From positions 1 through 44,949 of IMG/VR virus record IMGVR_UViG_3300034374_002211: DNA of 44,949 nt, one strand, 5' to 3'. The translations under genes were made by a program, and so were the position numbers. Numbering within the stretch: position 1 is the stretch's first letter; each line of letters opens with the position of its first letter. The notes below the pieces were generated by a model. It had not been told where the DNA came from. It saw only the letters and a program-made list of their open reading frames with translations, and made no database searches. Source of the DNA: a virus. Of the stretch, positions 1 to 7,634 are shown piece after piece.

Positions 1-412
1 AACGTAAATCTGTTTCATTCTGTTCAAAGTACACACCATCATTAGCACCAAAGTATCCTACACGTTGGCGTAAATTAGCCTGTGATTCAGCCATTGTAAA
101 GGTAGCAAGGGTAAGCAGTGACTTCCCCGGCTGGTATGGAAATACACGTTTTGTTTGCCGTATGACTTCACCAGTAGCAGTACCTACCGTCATAGAGTTA
201 CTACTTTCGTTAGGTAAATGAGCAAATGCCCCACTTCCTGTTGAACTGGTATCAAACTGTGGGTCAGCTTGAAAACGGTTCTGGCTATCAAACAAAGTGT
301 ATGGTTGACTTATACGCAGTCTACCAAACGCATCAACTGTATGGTCAGCAAATGCAACATCATTACCAATAGTACCAAATATTACCTTACTTGGATATGA
401 GGTGATGGACAT
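1..412 (-). CDS. Putative virion structural protein (3' part beyond the left edge)
   Basis: The reading frame starts at the ATG at 412 and stays open to position 1, so about 137 N-terminal residues are visible and the C-terminus is missing. The N-terminus reads MSITSYPSKVIFG, followed by VDAFGRLRISQPYTLFDSQN near residues 28-47. A motif of the FGRLRxSxPxTLFDS kind recurs in virion proteins of marine T4-like and short-tailed phages, so a baseplate, fibre or neck-associated structural role is likely but not specific. The gene follows the 86-aa gene directly, with its ATG next to that stop codon, and so is the last visible member of the lysis and small-protein operon. No catalytic motif is seen. 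Confidence 0.7.
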   Translation of the reverse strand, partial: MSITSYPSKVIFGTIGNDVAFADHTVDAFGRLRISQPYTLFDSQNRFQADPQFDTSSTGSGAFAHLPNESSNSMTVGTATGEVIRQTKRVFPYQPGKSLLTLATFTMAESQANLRQRVGYFGANDGVYFEQNETDLR

Positions 413-413
413 G

Positions 414-674
414 TTAGCTTACTTTTCTATAACGACGTACTTTTTTAGCTATCTTCTTCGGCTGTTTAGCCACCTGCTTGCCAGCGCGTGTAGCTGTTCG
501 CTTGGCACGAGTCGTAGCCGCGTACTCCTTCGAACTAAGGGCTTTAATTGCCTTTTCTGGAAGATAGCGTTCGCCCGTCGCTTTCGGGCCTTGTGTAGAC
601 GGCTTGCCACTCTTTGTGCGCCACTTTTGTTTGGTCCACGCACGAAGGCTCCTTTGTGGTTTTTTAATAGCCAT
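414..674 (-). CDS. Small basic conserved phage protein
   Basis: An 86-aa, very Lys/Arg-rich protein. The core SGKPSTQGPKATGERYLPE (about residues 22-40), followed by an EYAATTRAKR segment and a basic C-terminus, is a pattern I associate with short conserved proteins of marine phages, possibly the DUF5872 group; the family name is uncertain. The charge suggests nucleic-acid binding or packaging with the genome, but no fold is recognisable. It overlaps the upstream 75-aa gene by one base and abuts the following structural gene, so it is translated within one compact operon. Function unknown. Confidence 0.75.
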   Translation of the reverse strand: MAIKKPQRSLRAWTKQKWRTKSGKPSTQGPKATGERYLPEKAIKALSSKEYAATTRAKRTATRAGKQVAKQPKKIAKKVRRYRKVS

Positions 675-901
675 TAACTTTCGCTATCCAAGACATCAAG
701 TGCTTCCAAGCGGCTGTTAGCAGTTTCCCACATTTGGACCGCTTTATCCATTTCTTCAAGCAAATTCGGATGTTCACCCACAGCAACAGGGTTTGTCGCG
801 TAATTTTTGTAAATAAAGAGTGCATTTCTTTTTTGGGCCTCGTATTTGTAGCGAAGTGCGTCAAAAGCTAGTTTTTTCATTTCGTACCCCTCAACAAGCA
901 T
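674..901 (-). CDS. Conserved hypothetical protein, 75 aa
   Basis: A helical 75-aa protein with the core ALRYKYEAQKRNALFIYKNY and then NPVAVGEHPNLLEEMDKAVQ. Proteins with a YEAQ...GIGEHP...EEMDKLV pattern are frequent in marine T4-like and HMO-type phages and have no assigned function. Two starts are possible. The ATG at 901 follows AGAGGTG at good distance; a second at 880 (MKKLAF) follows GAGGGG. I take the first, without strong preference. It overlaps the next gene by one base. Probably a coiled-coil accessory or virion-associated protein; this is inference. Confidence 0.75.
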   Translation of the reverse strand: MLVEGYEMKKLAFDALRYKYEAQKRNALFIYKNYATNPVAVGEHPNLLEEMDKAVQMWETANSRLEALDVLDSES

Positions 902-931
902 TATACACCTCTTTTTTTAATTTGGCAAGAG

Positions 932-1399
932 TTATTTGTTGACAGCAAGCCAAAGAATAAACGAAATAAACGAAACGACTACCGCACCAAACAGAATGAT
1001 TGCGATAATTTCAAGAAACTTACGACGACGTTCGCGCTGGCGATACAAAGTTTCCTGCCGCTGTTTGCGGATGTCAGCTTCCATACGGATGAGTTCGTCC
1101 CATTTAGACTGGCCCATCGTGTATTGTATCCACGTCTTTAGTTCGTCTCGCTGCTTTTCTGCTTTGGTTTTTGCAGCAAAGGCTTCCATAGCCTCTTGTT
1201 CGACGGACGAACCTGCAAACAGCTTTTTAAAGATAGGCGGGTTCTTTGCTTCCTTTTCTGCCTGTTCCAAATCGGACAGGGCACCCATCCATCGGCCCAA
1301 GTCGCTGGCCATCTGTTCGATGTCACGACCTACCTGAAAACCTTTTTTTATTGTGTTAAAAGCCGCCGAAGCGGTTGCCATTGCGGTAATCGGGTCCAT
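932..1399 (-). CDS. Membrane-anchored conserved phage protein
   Basis: A 155-aa protein. Residues 1-60 are helical with a MDPITAMATASAAFNTI start and a RDIEQMASDLGRWMGALSDL segment. The middle is charged and probably coiled coil (about 85-125). A C-terminal hydrophobic span, FLEIIAIILFGAVVVSFISF, is a clear transmembrane helix followed by a short basic tail. Similar proteins occur in many marine phages without known role. Position in the lysis block and the single C-terminal anchor would fit an accessory lysis or membrane-remodelling protein, but nothing shows this directly. The start shares bases with the stop of the preceding gene. Confidence 0.75.
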   Translation of the reverse strand: MDPITAMATASAAFNTIKKGFQVGRDIEQMASDLGRWMGALSDLEQAEKEAKNPPIFKKLFAGSSVEQEAMEAFAAKTKAEKQRDELKTWIQYTMGQSKWDELIRMEADIRKQRQETLYRQRERRRKFLEIIAIILFGAVVVSFISFILWLAVNK

Positions 1400-1626
1400 C
1401 AGTATACTCTTACGTTGTCGGTGTTGATGTATTTAGGTACGCAGTATGCCGTGACCCTATCTTTGGGGTCGATGAAATCTTTGTATTGAAAGTTTCCGTA
1501 TCTTTGGGTTATCCTTTTTGCAAAGTAATTACAGCGGTCAATGTTCCAAAAGTACATGTCTTGACTGGCAGGTCTTCTAAAATCTCCGGTTCCAAGATAG
1601 ACCAGCAGTAAAAATACGTGTTCCAT
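1399..1626 (-). CDS. Hypothetical protein, 75 aa
   Basis: A 75-aa protein with a short hydrophobic N-terminus (MEHVFLLLVYLG) followed by an aromatic-rich, basic segment with DMYFWNIDRCNYFAKRI and a C-terminal AYCVPKYI motif. The N-terminus could be an uncleaved signal or membrane contact. Two cysteines about 30 residues apart might pair if the protein is exported. The start overlaps the stop of the 117-aa gene (TAATG) and its end overlaps the next ATG, indicating translational coupling. I do not recognise the family. Confidence 0.65.
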   Translation of the reverse strand: MEHVFLLLVYLGTGDFRRPASQDMYFWNIDRCNYFAKRITQRYGNFQYKDFIDPKDRVTAYCVPKYINTDNVRVY

Positions 1627-1979
1627 TAATCACGGTATCCGCCCCCTGCGGCTTTGTATTCACGAGCCAGCATTTGTGCTTTGCGGGCTGACCACTGTCC
1701 GGCTTTTCCGCCCTTGCTTCCGGCTTTAATTTTATTGAACAGTCGTTTTCTTAGTGCGGGCTTAGTATAGTTGCCAGCCTCATTAACTCTACTTTTGCTC
1801 TTCGCTTTAGGCTTCGACGATTTGCCAGCTTTTCCAACGCTGCCGCCTTTCGCTTTCTTTTCAACACCCGTGATTTTGCCAGCATTTGCTGTTGCGTAGA
1901 AGACTTGTTCACCTTTACGGCCCCCGTAGGTTCGCTTCATTGAAGACATGATTTCTTGGCCCTTTTTAGTCAAAGGCAT
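1626..1979 (-). CDS. Small basic conserved phage protein (DUF5872-like C-terminus)
   Basis: A 117-aa protein. The N-terminus, MPLTKKGQEIMSSMKRTYG followed by a K-GEQVFYATANAGKITGVE block, is a widely shared short phage motif. A Lys/Ser/Gly-rich linker follows, and the C-terminus carries IKAGSKGGKAGQWSARKAQM, which resembles DUF5872-type proteins of phages and giant viruses. No enzyme motif is visible. The strong positive charge suggests DNA or capsid-interior association; this is inference. It lies immediately after the lysozyme gene with one intergenic base. Confidence 0.75.
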   Translation of the reverse strand: MPLTKKGQEIMSSMKRTYGGRKGEQVFYATANAGKITGVEKKAKGGSVGKAGKSSKPKAKSKSRVNEAGNYTKPALRKRLFNKIKAGSKGGKAGQWSARKAQMLAREYKAAGGGYRD

Positions 1980-1980
1980 C

Positions 1981-2466
1981 TTAGAACTCTCCTGTTTTCA
2001 TTGCGTCAGAAAGCTTTTTAGCCCGTCCGCCTACCTGACGTGCCCATCTCGAATCCATCATCTCAAAGCTTGCGGCTTCAAAGTCTCCGCTGTGGATTGC
2101 ATTCCACATGTTTTTGAATTTGCAAAGGCGTGGCACACCCATATTGAAGGCCATGTCCATCAAAATCAGTTGGCGAACCGCAGATAAGCCCTCAACACAA
2201 GGGTGAACTCGTACCAGTTCGTTTTCTACAATCTTGATGTCATTCAAGGCTAAATATCTTGCATCCGCTTCTGTGATACCGTGTTCGTAAACAACAGCCA
2301 TAGAAGGAATGTCCATGTAATCCAGTTCTTCTTTACTGATTCCCCTGTCCTTTAAATTGCGCCCGATACCAATAGTGTCGATACCAAGAGAATCTTCGTA
2401 CACGGTAAGGACCATGCCTTCGTGTTCAATAAGTTTGTCTAGAAAATGTGATTCGTTGTATTTCAT
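1981..2466 (-). CDS. Endolysin, T4-type lysozyme (GH24)
   Basis: A 161-aa muramidase that would cleave the beta-1,4 bond between N-acetylmuramic acid and N-acetylglucosamine in peptidoglycan at the end of infection. The catalytic triad of T4 lysozyme (E11, D20, T26) is matched with identical spacing by E16 (IEHEG), D25 (YEDSLG) and T31 (TIGIGRNL). Length fits the T4 family. There is no signal peptide or SAR anchor, so release should need a holin, and two holin candidates lie directly upstream. Its ATG overlaps the stop of the 69-aa membrane gene (ATGA), which couples their translation. High confidence in the enzyme class. Confidence 0.93.
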   Translation of the reverse strand: MKYNESHFLDKLIEHEGMVLTVYEDSLGIDTIGIGRNLKDRGISKEELDYMDIPSMAVVYEHGITEADARYLALNDIKIVENELVRVHPCVEGLSAVRQLILMDMAFNMGVPRLCKFKNMWNAIHSGDFEAASFEMMDSRWARQVGGRAKKLSDAMKTGEF

Positions 2467-2672
2467 TTTTTATTTTCTCCGCCCATCCAGATACCAAACG
2501 CACCGGTCATGGCACCCATTACAACGCTTACAAAGGCGGATTGTGACGCTGTTGGGGCGTCCAAGTTCATAAACCACTCTGCACAACGCCAACTCATCAG
2601 AGTCATTGTCAGCATCATCAGTCGAGGCAGTATCTTCCATTGAAGGAGTCTTTCCATCGTGACTTCAGCCAT
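2463..2672 (-). CDS. Small two-helix membrane protein, holin candidate
   Basis: A 69-aa protein starting MAEVTMERLLQWKILPRL. Two hydrophobic segments, about residues 14-31 and 43-60, are separated by a short polar turn (NLDAPTASQ). Size, two membrane helices and direct overlap with the lysozyme start fit a small holin or an antiholin partner of the larger 129-aa protein upstream. The reading frame extends further upstream, but I chose the ATG at 2672 because it lies two bases after the previous stop and gives a sensible N-terminus. Which of the two membrane proteins makes the lethal hole cannot be told from sequence. Confidence 0.7.
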   Translation of the reverse strand: MAEVTMERLLQWKILPRLMMLTMTLMSWRCAEWFMNLDAPTASQSAFVSVVMGAMTGAFGIWMGGENKK

Positions 2673-2674
2673 TT

Positions 2675-3064
2675 TTATTTCTTTCCAAAGAATTTTGTCG
2701 CGCTGCGGACTCCAAAGCTTGCAGCAACAATAACGCCCAAGCTGTACTGGTACCATTCAGGCATTTGCTCCAGTTGTTGAAATCCGTGGGATACGACATC
2801 TTCCATTCCGGGGATGAACGCGAGAATCAGCGGTACTGAAAACAAAATAACCAGCCACTCATCTTTCCACGAGTTCTGGCTACCCTTTATTGCTTCTAAG
2901 TCCCAGTCAATTTCGCCGGTTGCTTTCTTTTCCATTATGATTGCTTCCGCTTTTGCTTTGGCAACCTTTGCACCTGTTTCAGCTTTTGTCTTTTCGACTT
3001 TGCCTTCTAGCCAAGTGCCAGCTAGCTGTGTAATCGGACCTACAAGTAGATTTAGCATTTCCAC
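2675..3064 (-). CDS. Putative holin (GTA_holin_3TM-like)
   Basis: A 129-aa protein. The N-terminal half is a charged, probably coiled-coil helix (EGKVEKTKAETGAKVAKAKA). The C-terminal half has two or three hydrophobic segments: DEWLVILFSVPLILAFIPGM (about 68-87) and YQYSLGVIVAASFGVRSATK. A WKDEW motif before the first membrane helix recalls the three-TM holins found with gene-transfer agents and many alphaproteobacterial phages. It lies two genes upstream of the lysozyme in the same operon, and its start overlaps the preceding gene by 13 bases. The likely job is timed permeabilisation of the inner membrane. Confidence 0.75.
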   Translation of the reverse strand: MEMLNLLVGPITQLAGTWLEGKVEKTKAETGAKVAKAKAEAIIMEKKATGEIDWDLEAIKGSQNSWKDEWLVILFSVPLILAFIPGMEDVVSHGFQQLEQMPEWYQYSLGVIVAASFGVRSATKFFGKK

Positions 3065-3348
3065 CTCTTCCGTGCTTGTCTAAGACGGCTGTTCGGGTCT
3101 TTTGCTGCTTTGGGAAACTTTTTCATTTGTCCAGCAGAACGGGCACAAAAAGATTTGCGACGCTTGGCATCTTTGCTTCCCGCCTTTACTTTTCCCGTGA
3201 CTGCTGTCTTTAGTTTGCTACCGGGGTTCTTTTTTCTGTACTCTTTCACACCTTTTGCAGTCATTCCTGCACCAGACTTGGTAGGGCGGTAGTTTGCACC
3301 CTTTCCTGTCGTGGTTCTTTTGATGGGTGTTTCTTTTTTGCGTGGCAT
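3052..3348 (-). CDS. Small basic conserved phage protein (DUF6321-like)
   Basis: A 98-aa strongly basic protein. Residues 25-70 carry SGAGMTAKGVKEYRKKNPGS and KTAVTGKVKAGSKDAKRRKS, followed by FCARSAGQMKKFPKAAKDPN and a C-terminal RKRWKC. This combination is very common in phages of marine and soil bacteria and is, I believe, the DUF6321 group; the number is from memory. Two cysteines near the C-terminus could bind metal but there is no full finger. It is the first gene after the 3.4-kb terminator/promoter unit. Function unknown, possibly DNA or virion binding. Confidence 0.8.
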   Translation of the reverse strand: MPRKKETPIKRTTTGKGANYRPTKSGAGMTAKGVKEYRKKNPGSKLKTAVTGKVKAGSKDAKRRKSFCARSAGQMKKFPKAAKDPNSRLRQARKRWKC

Positions 3349-3378
3349 AGTGGGTTTATCCCCGCAGGTGGTTCCCTG

Positions 3379-3407
3379 CTTATATCACAAAATTAAAAAG
3401 GTGTCAA
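3379..3407 (-). promoter_or_regulatory. Sigma70-type promoter for the lysis block
   Basis: On the minus strand, TTGACA (3407-3402) and TATAAG (3384-3379) are separated by exactly 17 bases, giving a start site near 3372 and a leader of about 24 bases before the ATG at 3348. The -35 box is built into the right foot of the terminator hairpin of the upstream capsid genes, so termination and re-initiation share bases. The boxes are seen directly; activity is inferred. Confidence 0.65.
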
Positions 3408-3429
3408 GGGGGCACGTGGCCCCCCTGAC
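3390..3429 (-). terminator. Rho-independent terminator after the capsid genes
   Basis: GTCAAGGGGGC (3403-3413) pairs with GCCCCCCTGAC (3419-3429) around a 5-base loop with one A-C mismatch. On the minus strand the stem is followed after three bases by TTTTTAATTTT. It lies eight bases after the stop of the decoration-protein gene, which would end the late capsid transcript here. Confidence 0.8.
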
Positions 3430-3436
3430 GTTTTAA

Positions 3437-3865
3437 TTAGGCAGAGGTGAACGATGAAATCGCAGTCTCGCCTGAACCCATGTCGCAGATAACTGCAAAC
3501 ACACGGGCTTTACCGTCGAACGTGGCAGTGTCAACTGTCAGGTCAATGGTGTCAGCAGCAGTGTACAGCTTCATTGTACCTGCAGCGTTGTTGATTTCGT
3601 GACCAGCAGTCGTGGCATCAAGAGCCGAAACATACAGGTCATCATCAGAGTCGCCCATGTCCAACACACAACCAGCGTTAGCTGTTACAGTTACAACTTC
3701 CACACCAGCGGCAACCACCAGCGTGTTAGCTGGAATTGTCAAAGCTTGGAAAGTATCTGCAGTGGTCAGATTGGTTGTTGAGAAGTCAGCCATAACTTCA
3801 ATGACTTGAAGCTTGCGGCCAACAGGGACGCCAGCAACGGCGTTAGTTACACTAAGAGTAGCCAT
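3437..3865 (-). CDS. Putative capsid decoration or head-associated protein
   Basis: A 142-aa acidic, beta-rich protein with many Thr, Val and Ala residues (TTNLTTADTFQALTIPANT, then VVTVTANAGCVLDMGDSDDD). No charged helices and no enzyme motif are visible. It lies directly after the major capsid gene, 16 bases away, and just before a strong terminator, so it should be among the most highly expressed late products. That position and the composition are typical of capsid decoration or stabilising proteins of marine short-tailed phages. The assignment rests on context and composition only. Confidence 0.6.
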   Translation of the reverse strand: MATLSVTNAVAGVPVGRKLQVIEVMADFSTTNLTTADTFQALTIPANTLVVAAGVEVVTVTANAGCVLDMGDSDDDLYVSALDATTAGHEINNAAGTMKLYTAADTIDLTVDTATFDGKARVFAVICDMGSGETAISSFTSA

Positions 3866-3881
3866 TATCTAGTCCTCCCTA

Positions 3882-4841
3882 TTACACGTTTACAACAGCG
3901 CGAACGATGGCTTCTGGACGCAGAACCTTACGGCCAAATACGTGCAGACCACGAACGATGTCGCTGAATGTTTCGGTTGAACGAACAACTTCTGTCTTTG
4001 CAATGTGCGAAGCAGTAGCAGTCGCTGACATGTGACCAGCCAGAACAACTTCTTCTGAGCCGTCAGTTGCCAGACCAGACAGTGTTACTTGGTCTGTGCC
4101 GCCGTTAGAAACGAGAGCAGTTGACTTGTAGCACTGGAAGCCAGCAATGTTGCCCAGAGAAACAAGGCCGTTACGCAGCGGAGAAGTTGCATCGCCAGTT
4201 ACCTGAACTTCTGCGAACTTTGCACCTGCTGAGAACAACTGCTTGTACCAAGCTGGGGGAGCAACGAACCAACGGTTCTCTTCTGGAACCGACTGCTCGT
4301 CGAGGGCAGCAGCCATTGCCAACATGGTGTTGACAGCAATGTCGCCCGTAGTAACAGCAAGAGCCGAACCCAAAGTTCCGATACCGGAGATTTGAGCAGT
4401 AGGCGCACCTGACTCACCGGTCAGACCTGCACCTGAAGCCATAGCTGTCAGGATGTTGGCGTCGTACTTACGCTTCAGCGAGTATGCACCCGAAGAAGTG
4501 GCAAGAGCCTCGAAGTTGACGTGAGAGTGACGCTCTTCGATGTCGTCAATCTTAAACGCAAAAGCGTTTGCTTGGTCAACAACCATAGTTGTCTGGTCGT
4601 CAGCGAGGTCTTGTGGGTTTACCACAGAACCACGTGAGTAGCTAGACACGGTGATTGTTGGTTCTTTGATGATACGTACTGTATCGCCGTAGTTCTCGAT
4701 TTCGCCCGCGTAGTCGGTGTTCGTGATGTCTTCAGCAACCGAAGCGCGACGGAAGAATTTGAGAACCTTTTGGCTGAAAATTTCCGGTGTAAAGTTACCG
4801 GAAGGCAGGTTGTTATAACCTGATGCGCTATCAAAAGCCAT
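3882..4841 (-). CDS. Major capsid protein (P22 coat / HK97-fold type)
   Basis: A 319-aa protein. The N-terminal region (FTPEIFSQKVLKFFRRASVA), the stretch EIENYGDTVRIIKEPTITVS near residues 47-66 and the segment RWFVAPPAWYKQLFSAGAKF are typical of P22-like coat proteins of marine phages. The C-terminus (VRGLHVFGRKVLRPEAIV) matches the usual end of the family. It would assemble the icosahedral shell around the scaffold encoded just upstream. Length is at the lower end for P22-type coats, with no obvious insertion domain. Position between scaffold and decoration genes agrees. Confidence 0.88.
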   Translation of the reverse strand: MAFDSASGYNNLPSGNFTPEIFSQKVLKFFRRASVAEDITNTDYAGEIENYGDTVRIIKEPTITVSSYSRGSVVNPQDLADDQTTMVVDQANAFAFKIDDIEERHSHVNFEALATSSGAYSLKRKYDANILTAMASGAGLTGESGAPTAQISGIGTLGSALAVTTGDIAVNTMLAMAAALDEQSVPEENRWFVAPPAWYKQLFSAGAKFAEVQVTGDATSPLRNGLVSLGNIAGFQCYKSTALVSNGGTDQVTLSGLATDGSEEVVLAGHMSATATASHIAKTEVVRSTETFSDIVRGLHVFGRKVLRPEAIVRAVVNV

Positions 4842-4868
4842 TGGTCTATTCCTTCCTCTGTTTGAGGT

Positions 4869-5750
4869 TTAAGAGTTAAAGTCGATTCGGCCCTCACTCC
4901 GTGCTTTATCGATCTCGCTTTCCAGCTTTTCGAATTCCCACGGCTTGAGTTTGCCGATTTCAGAAGCTTTCCAAATACGTTCAGAAGTACGGGATTCTGA
5001 AGTGATGTCCCTAGCTTTGGGAGCAGACACTGCAACAGCCGGATCTGATTTTGCGGATTTGGTTGTCTTCTTTTTACTGATTCCCATGTCTGCTTTGTAC
5101 AGATCGAGAACCCGCGAGGCCCAACGAGCATCGGTATTGTTTTTGTAAATACCGTCAGCAATAGTTGCTGGTTGTTCGTCTAGCCAAGCTAAGAACTTTT
5201 CATCCGATTTAATGTCGTCAAAATCTGGATGGTTGTTCAAGAGTTCGCGGTATGCGCTTTGAACCTCTAGTTCCTTTTCCCGCTTTTTAATTGTAGCCAG
5301 TTCTTCTTGCAAACCCTGTGATCGTTCAGATGCTTTCATTGTAGCAATAGTCTCTACAACATCGTAAACATCGGGGTATTGGTCTTTAAACTGCTCCAAT
5401 TCTTCTTGGGTTTTTGGAAGAGAAATATTCTGTTCCCTAGCTGCGTTTTGTAAATTTGCCTCTAGTTCTTTTTCTCTTTCTTTGAAGCTTTTTACTTTTT
5501 CATCGTAATGTTTTTTAAGATCGTCATACCGTTTTTTGTAGTCATGTCCGGTATCTTCTTTTGTATCAACAAACGATGTAGTTTCTTTTGCTTCAGATTC
5601 TTCTTGAGCCTCTACTTCAGTGGTTTCTTCATCGTCTTCTTCGTTATAGACTTCGTCTCTATACTTTCCACGATAAAGTGTTTCACTGTTCACGGTTCCA
5701 AAAGAATCGTTAGGTTTATTAGCGCGGTGTCCGCGTACTTTTTTTGCCAT
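4869..5750 (-). CDS. Scaffolding protein
   Basis: A 293-aa, highly charged protein. After a basic start (MAKKVRGHRANKP) there is a very acidic stretch with DDEEtTEVEAQEESEAKE, then a long coiled coil (about residues 75-185; DDLKKHYDEKVKSFKEREKE) and a helical, basic C-terminal region that in known scaffolds contacts the coat protein. Composition, coiled coil and position between the hydrolase protein and the major capsid gene identify it. The frame extends 23 codons upstream, but AGAGGT sits at good distance before the ATG at 5750. It should guide procapsid assembly and then leave the shell. Confidence 0.85.
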   Translation of the reverse strand: MAKKVRGHRANKPNDSFGTVNSETLYRGKYRDEVYNEEDDEETTEVEAQEESEAKETTSFVDTKEDTGHDYKKRYDDLKKHYDEKVKSFKEREKELEANLQNAAREQNISLPKTQEELEQFKDQYPDVYDVVETIATMKASERSQGLQEELATIKKREKELEVQSAYRELLNNHPDFDDIKSDEKFLAWLDEQPATIADGIYKNNTDARWASRVLDLYKADMGISKKKTTKSAKSDPAVAVSAPKARDITSESRTSERIWKASEIGKLKPWEFEKLESEIDKARSEGRIDFNS

Positions 5751-5843
5751 TTTATTTACCTCTTTCAGCGGGGCTACTTTGGCTTGTAGGTAGCCGCTTC
5801 GGTTGTGCTGGGGCCGCATCGCGGGTAGCCAGCGAATTCCTTT

Positions 5844-7634
5844 TTATGGAAATTCAGGGGACGCAAACGTCCTGTAAAACTCGTGTCCGCCAATTTCTGT
5901 GGCGTATTCTAAATCTTTTGATTCTCTCATCCACTGACTTGGAGCAGATGCCTTTGTATAAAACAGAGTCTGACTTGGCAGCCTTCTTGCAGCGGCTCTG
6001 TCTGGATCTTCACTAAGTACGTTTTCTGCAGCAGCAAAAGTTTTACGAAGACCTTCGCCAGCTAGTCCTTTACGTACTTCACTAAGTCGATTGTAAAGAG
6101 TTGTGGGTTCAAGTCCAGAAAACTGAAATGCGCCCCGTTTAGTCTGTTTTAACAAAACATCTTTTACGTTATTTGTGTCTTTAAAATCTCTGTAAGTGCT
6201 TTGTGCCCGATTTACTACGACTTCTCCGATTGCTTCCATACTTTCTAGCGGATCTGCCGTAGAAGATGTTTCGGTAAGAAGCAACAAAGCCATAGCCTCT
6301 TTGTCACTTAGGCCGCGAATAAATTGCTTGATGTCCGGTCTTTTTTGTTTTTTTATACCAAACTGTTTGAACTTTTCTAAAGTTTCTTTGGGAATGTCGG
6401 GAAGATCCATCGGAATGTCTTCTCCTACATCTCCCCCTTCATTATATCCGTTTATAAATCCGCCGCTGTTTGCAGCTTGACGGCGATCTACTTCAGGCTT
6501 TCCTTTGTCGTTTACTTCGTTCAAAAACGAATATCCGCCGTATTTATCTACGTCATCCACGTCGATAGCGTATTCGCCTTTTGAAAGAGCCACATCTACC
6601 ATTTTGCCGCCCTTTGCAGCGGAAACTTTACTCGTTTCCTTTGGCAACATTCCAGCAGCTTGTAATCGTTCCGTAGCAGGTGCGTTAAGAATAAAAGAGC
6701 CTTCGCGTACTTGCGTGTTTACAGTATCCGCTACTGTCATTCCCTTTGAATAGTTTTGAGGTGGGCCTTCAACAAACCCTGTATCTTGGACGGCACCTCC
6801 ATCAGCGTAATAACCGACTGCACCGCGTCCAGCCTCTCCGTAGGCTGATGCACCGCCGCCACCCCAATCAGACTTAGTCGTACCACTACCAGCTTGTCCG
6901 CCACCATCTCCACCGCGATCAAAAGATGCTTCTTGCGTAGCTTGTGCTGCTTGAGCGCCACTTTTAGAAGCTGTATTTAAAGAATTTACGTACCTTAAAA
7001 TTTCAGATTTTACGGTCTTACGGGCCACGTTTTCCGGAAGATTGCCATAAATTTTACCGTCCACTACCGCAATAGTTTGTCCGTTTAGGGTTATCAAACC
7101 ATTATTTTGTTTTCCAGCCGCCGCGTTAAGTGCAGCTTCTTTTTGCCTAGATTGAATATATCCTGAAACTGCACCTACAAAGGGTGATGCTAGTCCAAAG
7201 CCCATCATAGATAAATTCGGAGCAGTTGTGGTCATTGTTCCCGTTGCAGGATTGTACTTCGGAGTCATTCCAAATAGTCTGTCAGTAAACTGGCCGGTTC
7301 TACTTTGTGCGTACGATGTAGCCTTGTAAACACTTTCCGGAGAAGCCATTTCCAAAGTTCCAAACTCAAGACCTGCAGCAGACAGTTGAGATGGAGCCAT
7401 TCCCCCATCCCCTTCTTCTGGCATTGCGGAGGGCATTGCACCAGAAACTTGTGCGGGTGTTTTTTTAGCCGGAAGAGGAAAAGAAGGGGCACCTGCCATT
7501 GCAGAACTTGGCTCTGGTCTAGAAAGAATTGCAGATGGGGCTTCTAAGTATGGTGCCGCAGCCCTTCCGACGCTTTCACCTACGCCTCTAGCTATACCGT
7601 CTCCAACTATATTTTTTGTAAAAAAATCACTCAT
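5844..7634 (-). CDS. Virion protein with C-terminal SleB-like cell-wall hydrolase domain
   Basis: A 596-aa protein. Residues 1-210 are low in charge with Pro/Ala-rich stretches. The middle has a Gly-rich segment (GGDGGGQAGSGTTKSDWGGG) and a region with YADGGAVQDTGFVEGPP and LSKGEYAIDVDDV. The last about 150 residues resemble the SleB hydrolase family: EAMALLLLTETSS..ESMEAIGEVVVNRAQS, then KRGAFQFSGLE and a final GGHEFYRTF. SleB enzymes cut peptidoglycan, so the protein may help the phage cross the wall at entry, or act in maturation. The putative catalytic Glu is the one in LLTET. It lies between portal and scaffold, where other phages have internal proteins or proteases. Confidence 0.72.
   Translation of the reverse strand: MSDFFTKNIVGDGIARGVGESVGRAAAPYLEAPSAILSRPEPSSAMAGAPSFPLPAKKTPAQVSGAMPSAMPEEGDGGMAPSQLSAAGLEFGTLEMASPESVYKATSYAQSRTGQFTDRLFGMTPKYNPATGTMTTTAPNLSMMGFGLASPFVGAVSGYIQSRQKEAALNAAAGKQNNGLITLNGQTIAVVDGKIYGNLPENVARKTVKSEILRYVNSLNTASKSGAQAAQATQEASFDRGGDGGGQAGSGTTKSDWGGGGASAYGEAGRGAVGYYADGGAVQDTGFVEGPPQNYSKGMTVADTVNTQVREGSFILNAPATERLQAAGMLPKETSKVSAAKGGKMVDVALSKGEYAIDVDDVDKYGGYSFLNEVNDKGKPEVDRRQAANSGGFINGYNEGGDVGEDIPMDLPDIPKETLEKFKQFGIKKQKRPDIKQFIRGLSDKEAMALLLLTETSSTADPLESMEAIGEVVVNRAQSTYRDFKDTNNVKDVLLKQTKRGAFQFSGLEPTTLYNRLSEVRKGLAGEGLRKTFAAAENVLSEDPDRAAARRLPSQTLFYTKASAPSQWMRESKDLEYATEIGGHEFYRTFASPEFP

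Noticed and set aside
402-677. Plus-strand 91-aa frame
   Set aside because: It lies opposite the basic 86-aa minus-strand gene, has no SD and a composition expected from the complement of Lys/Arg codons.
4619-5161. Minus-strand 180-aa frame across capsid and scaffold genes
   Set aside because: It covers two well-supported genes in another frame, with Ser/Arg/Leu-rich shadow composition and no SD, unlike the portal overprint.
5767-5798. Hairpin AGCGG..CTAC / GTAG..CCGCT upstream of the hydrolase-gene end
   Set aside because: Stem is interrupted and no T tract follows on either strand, so it is not called a terminator.
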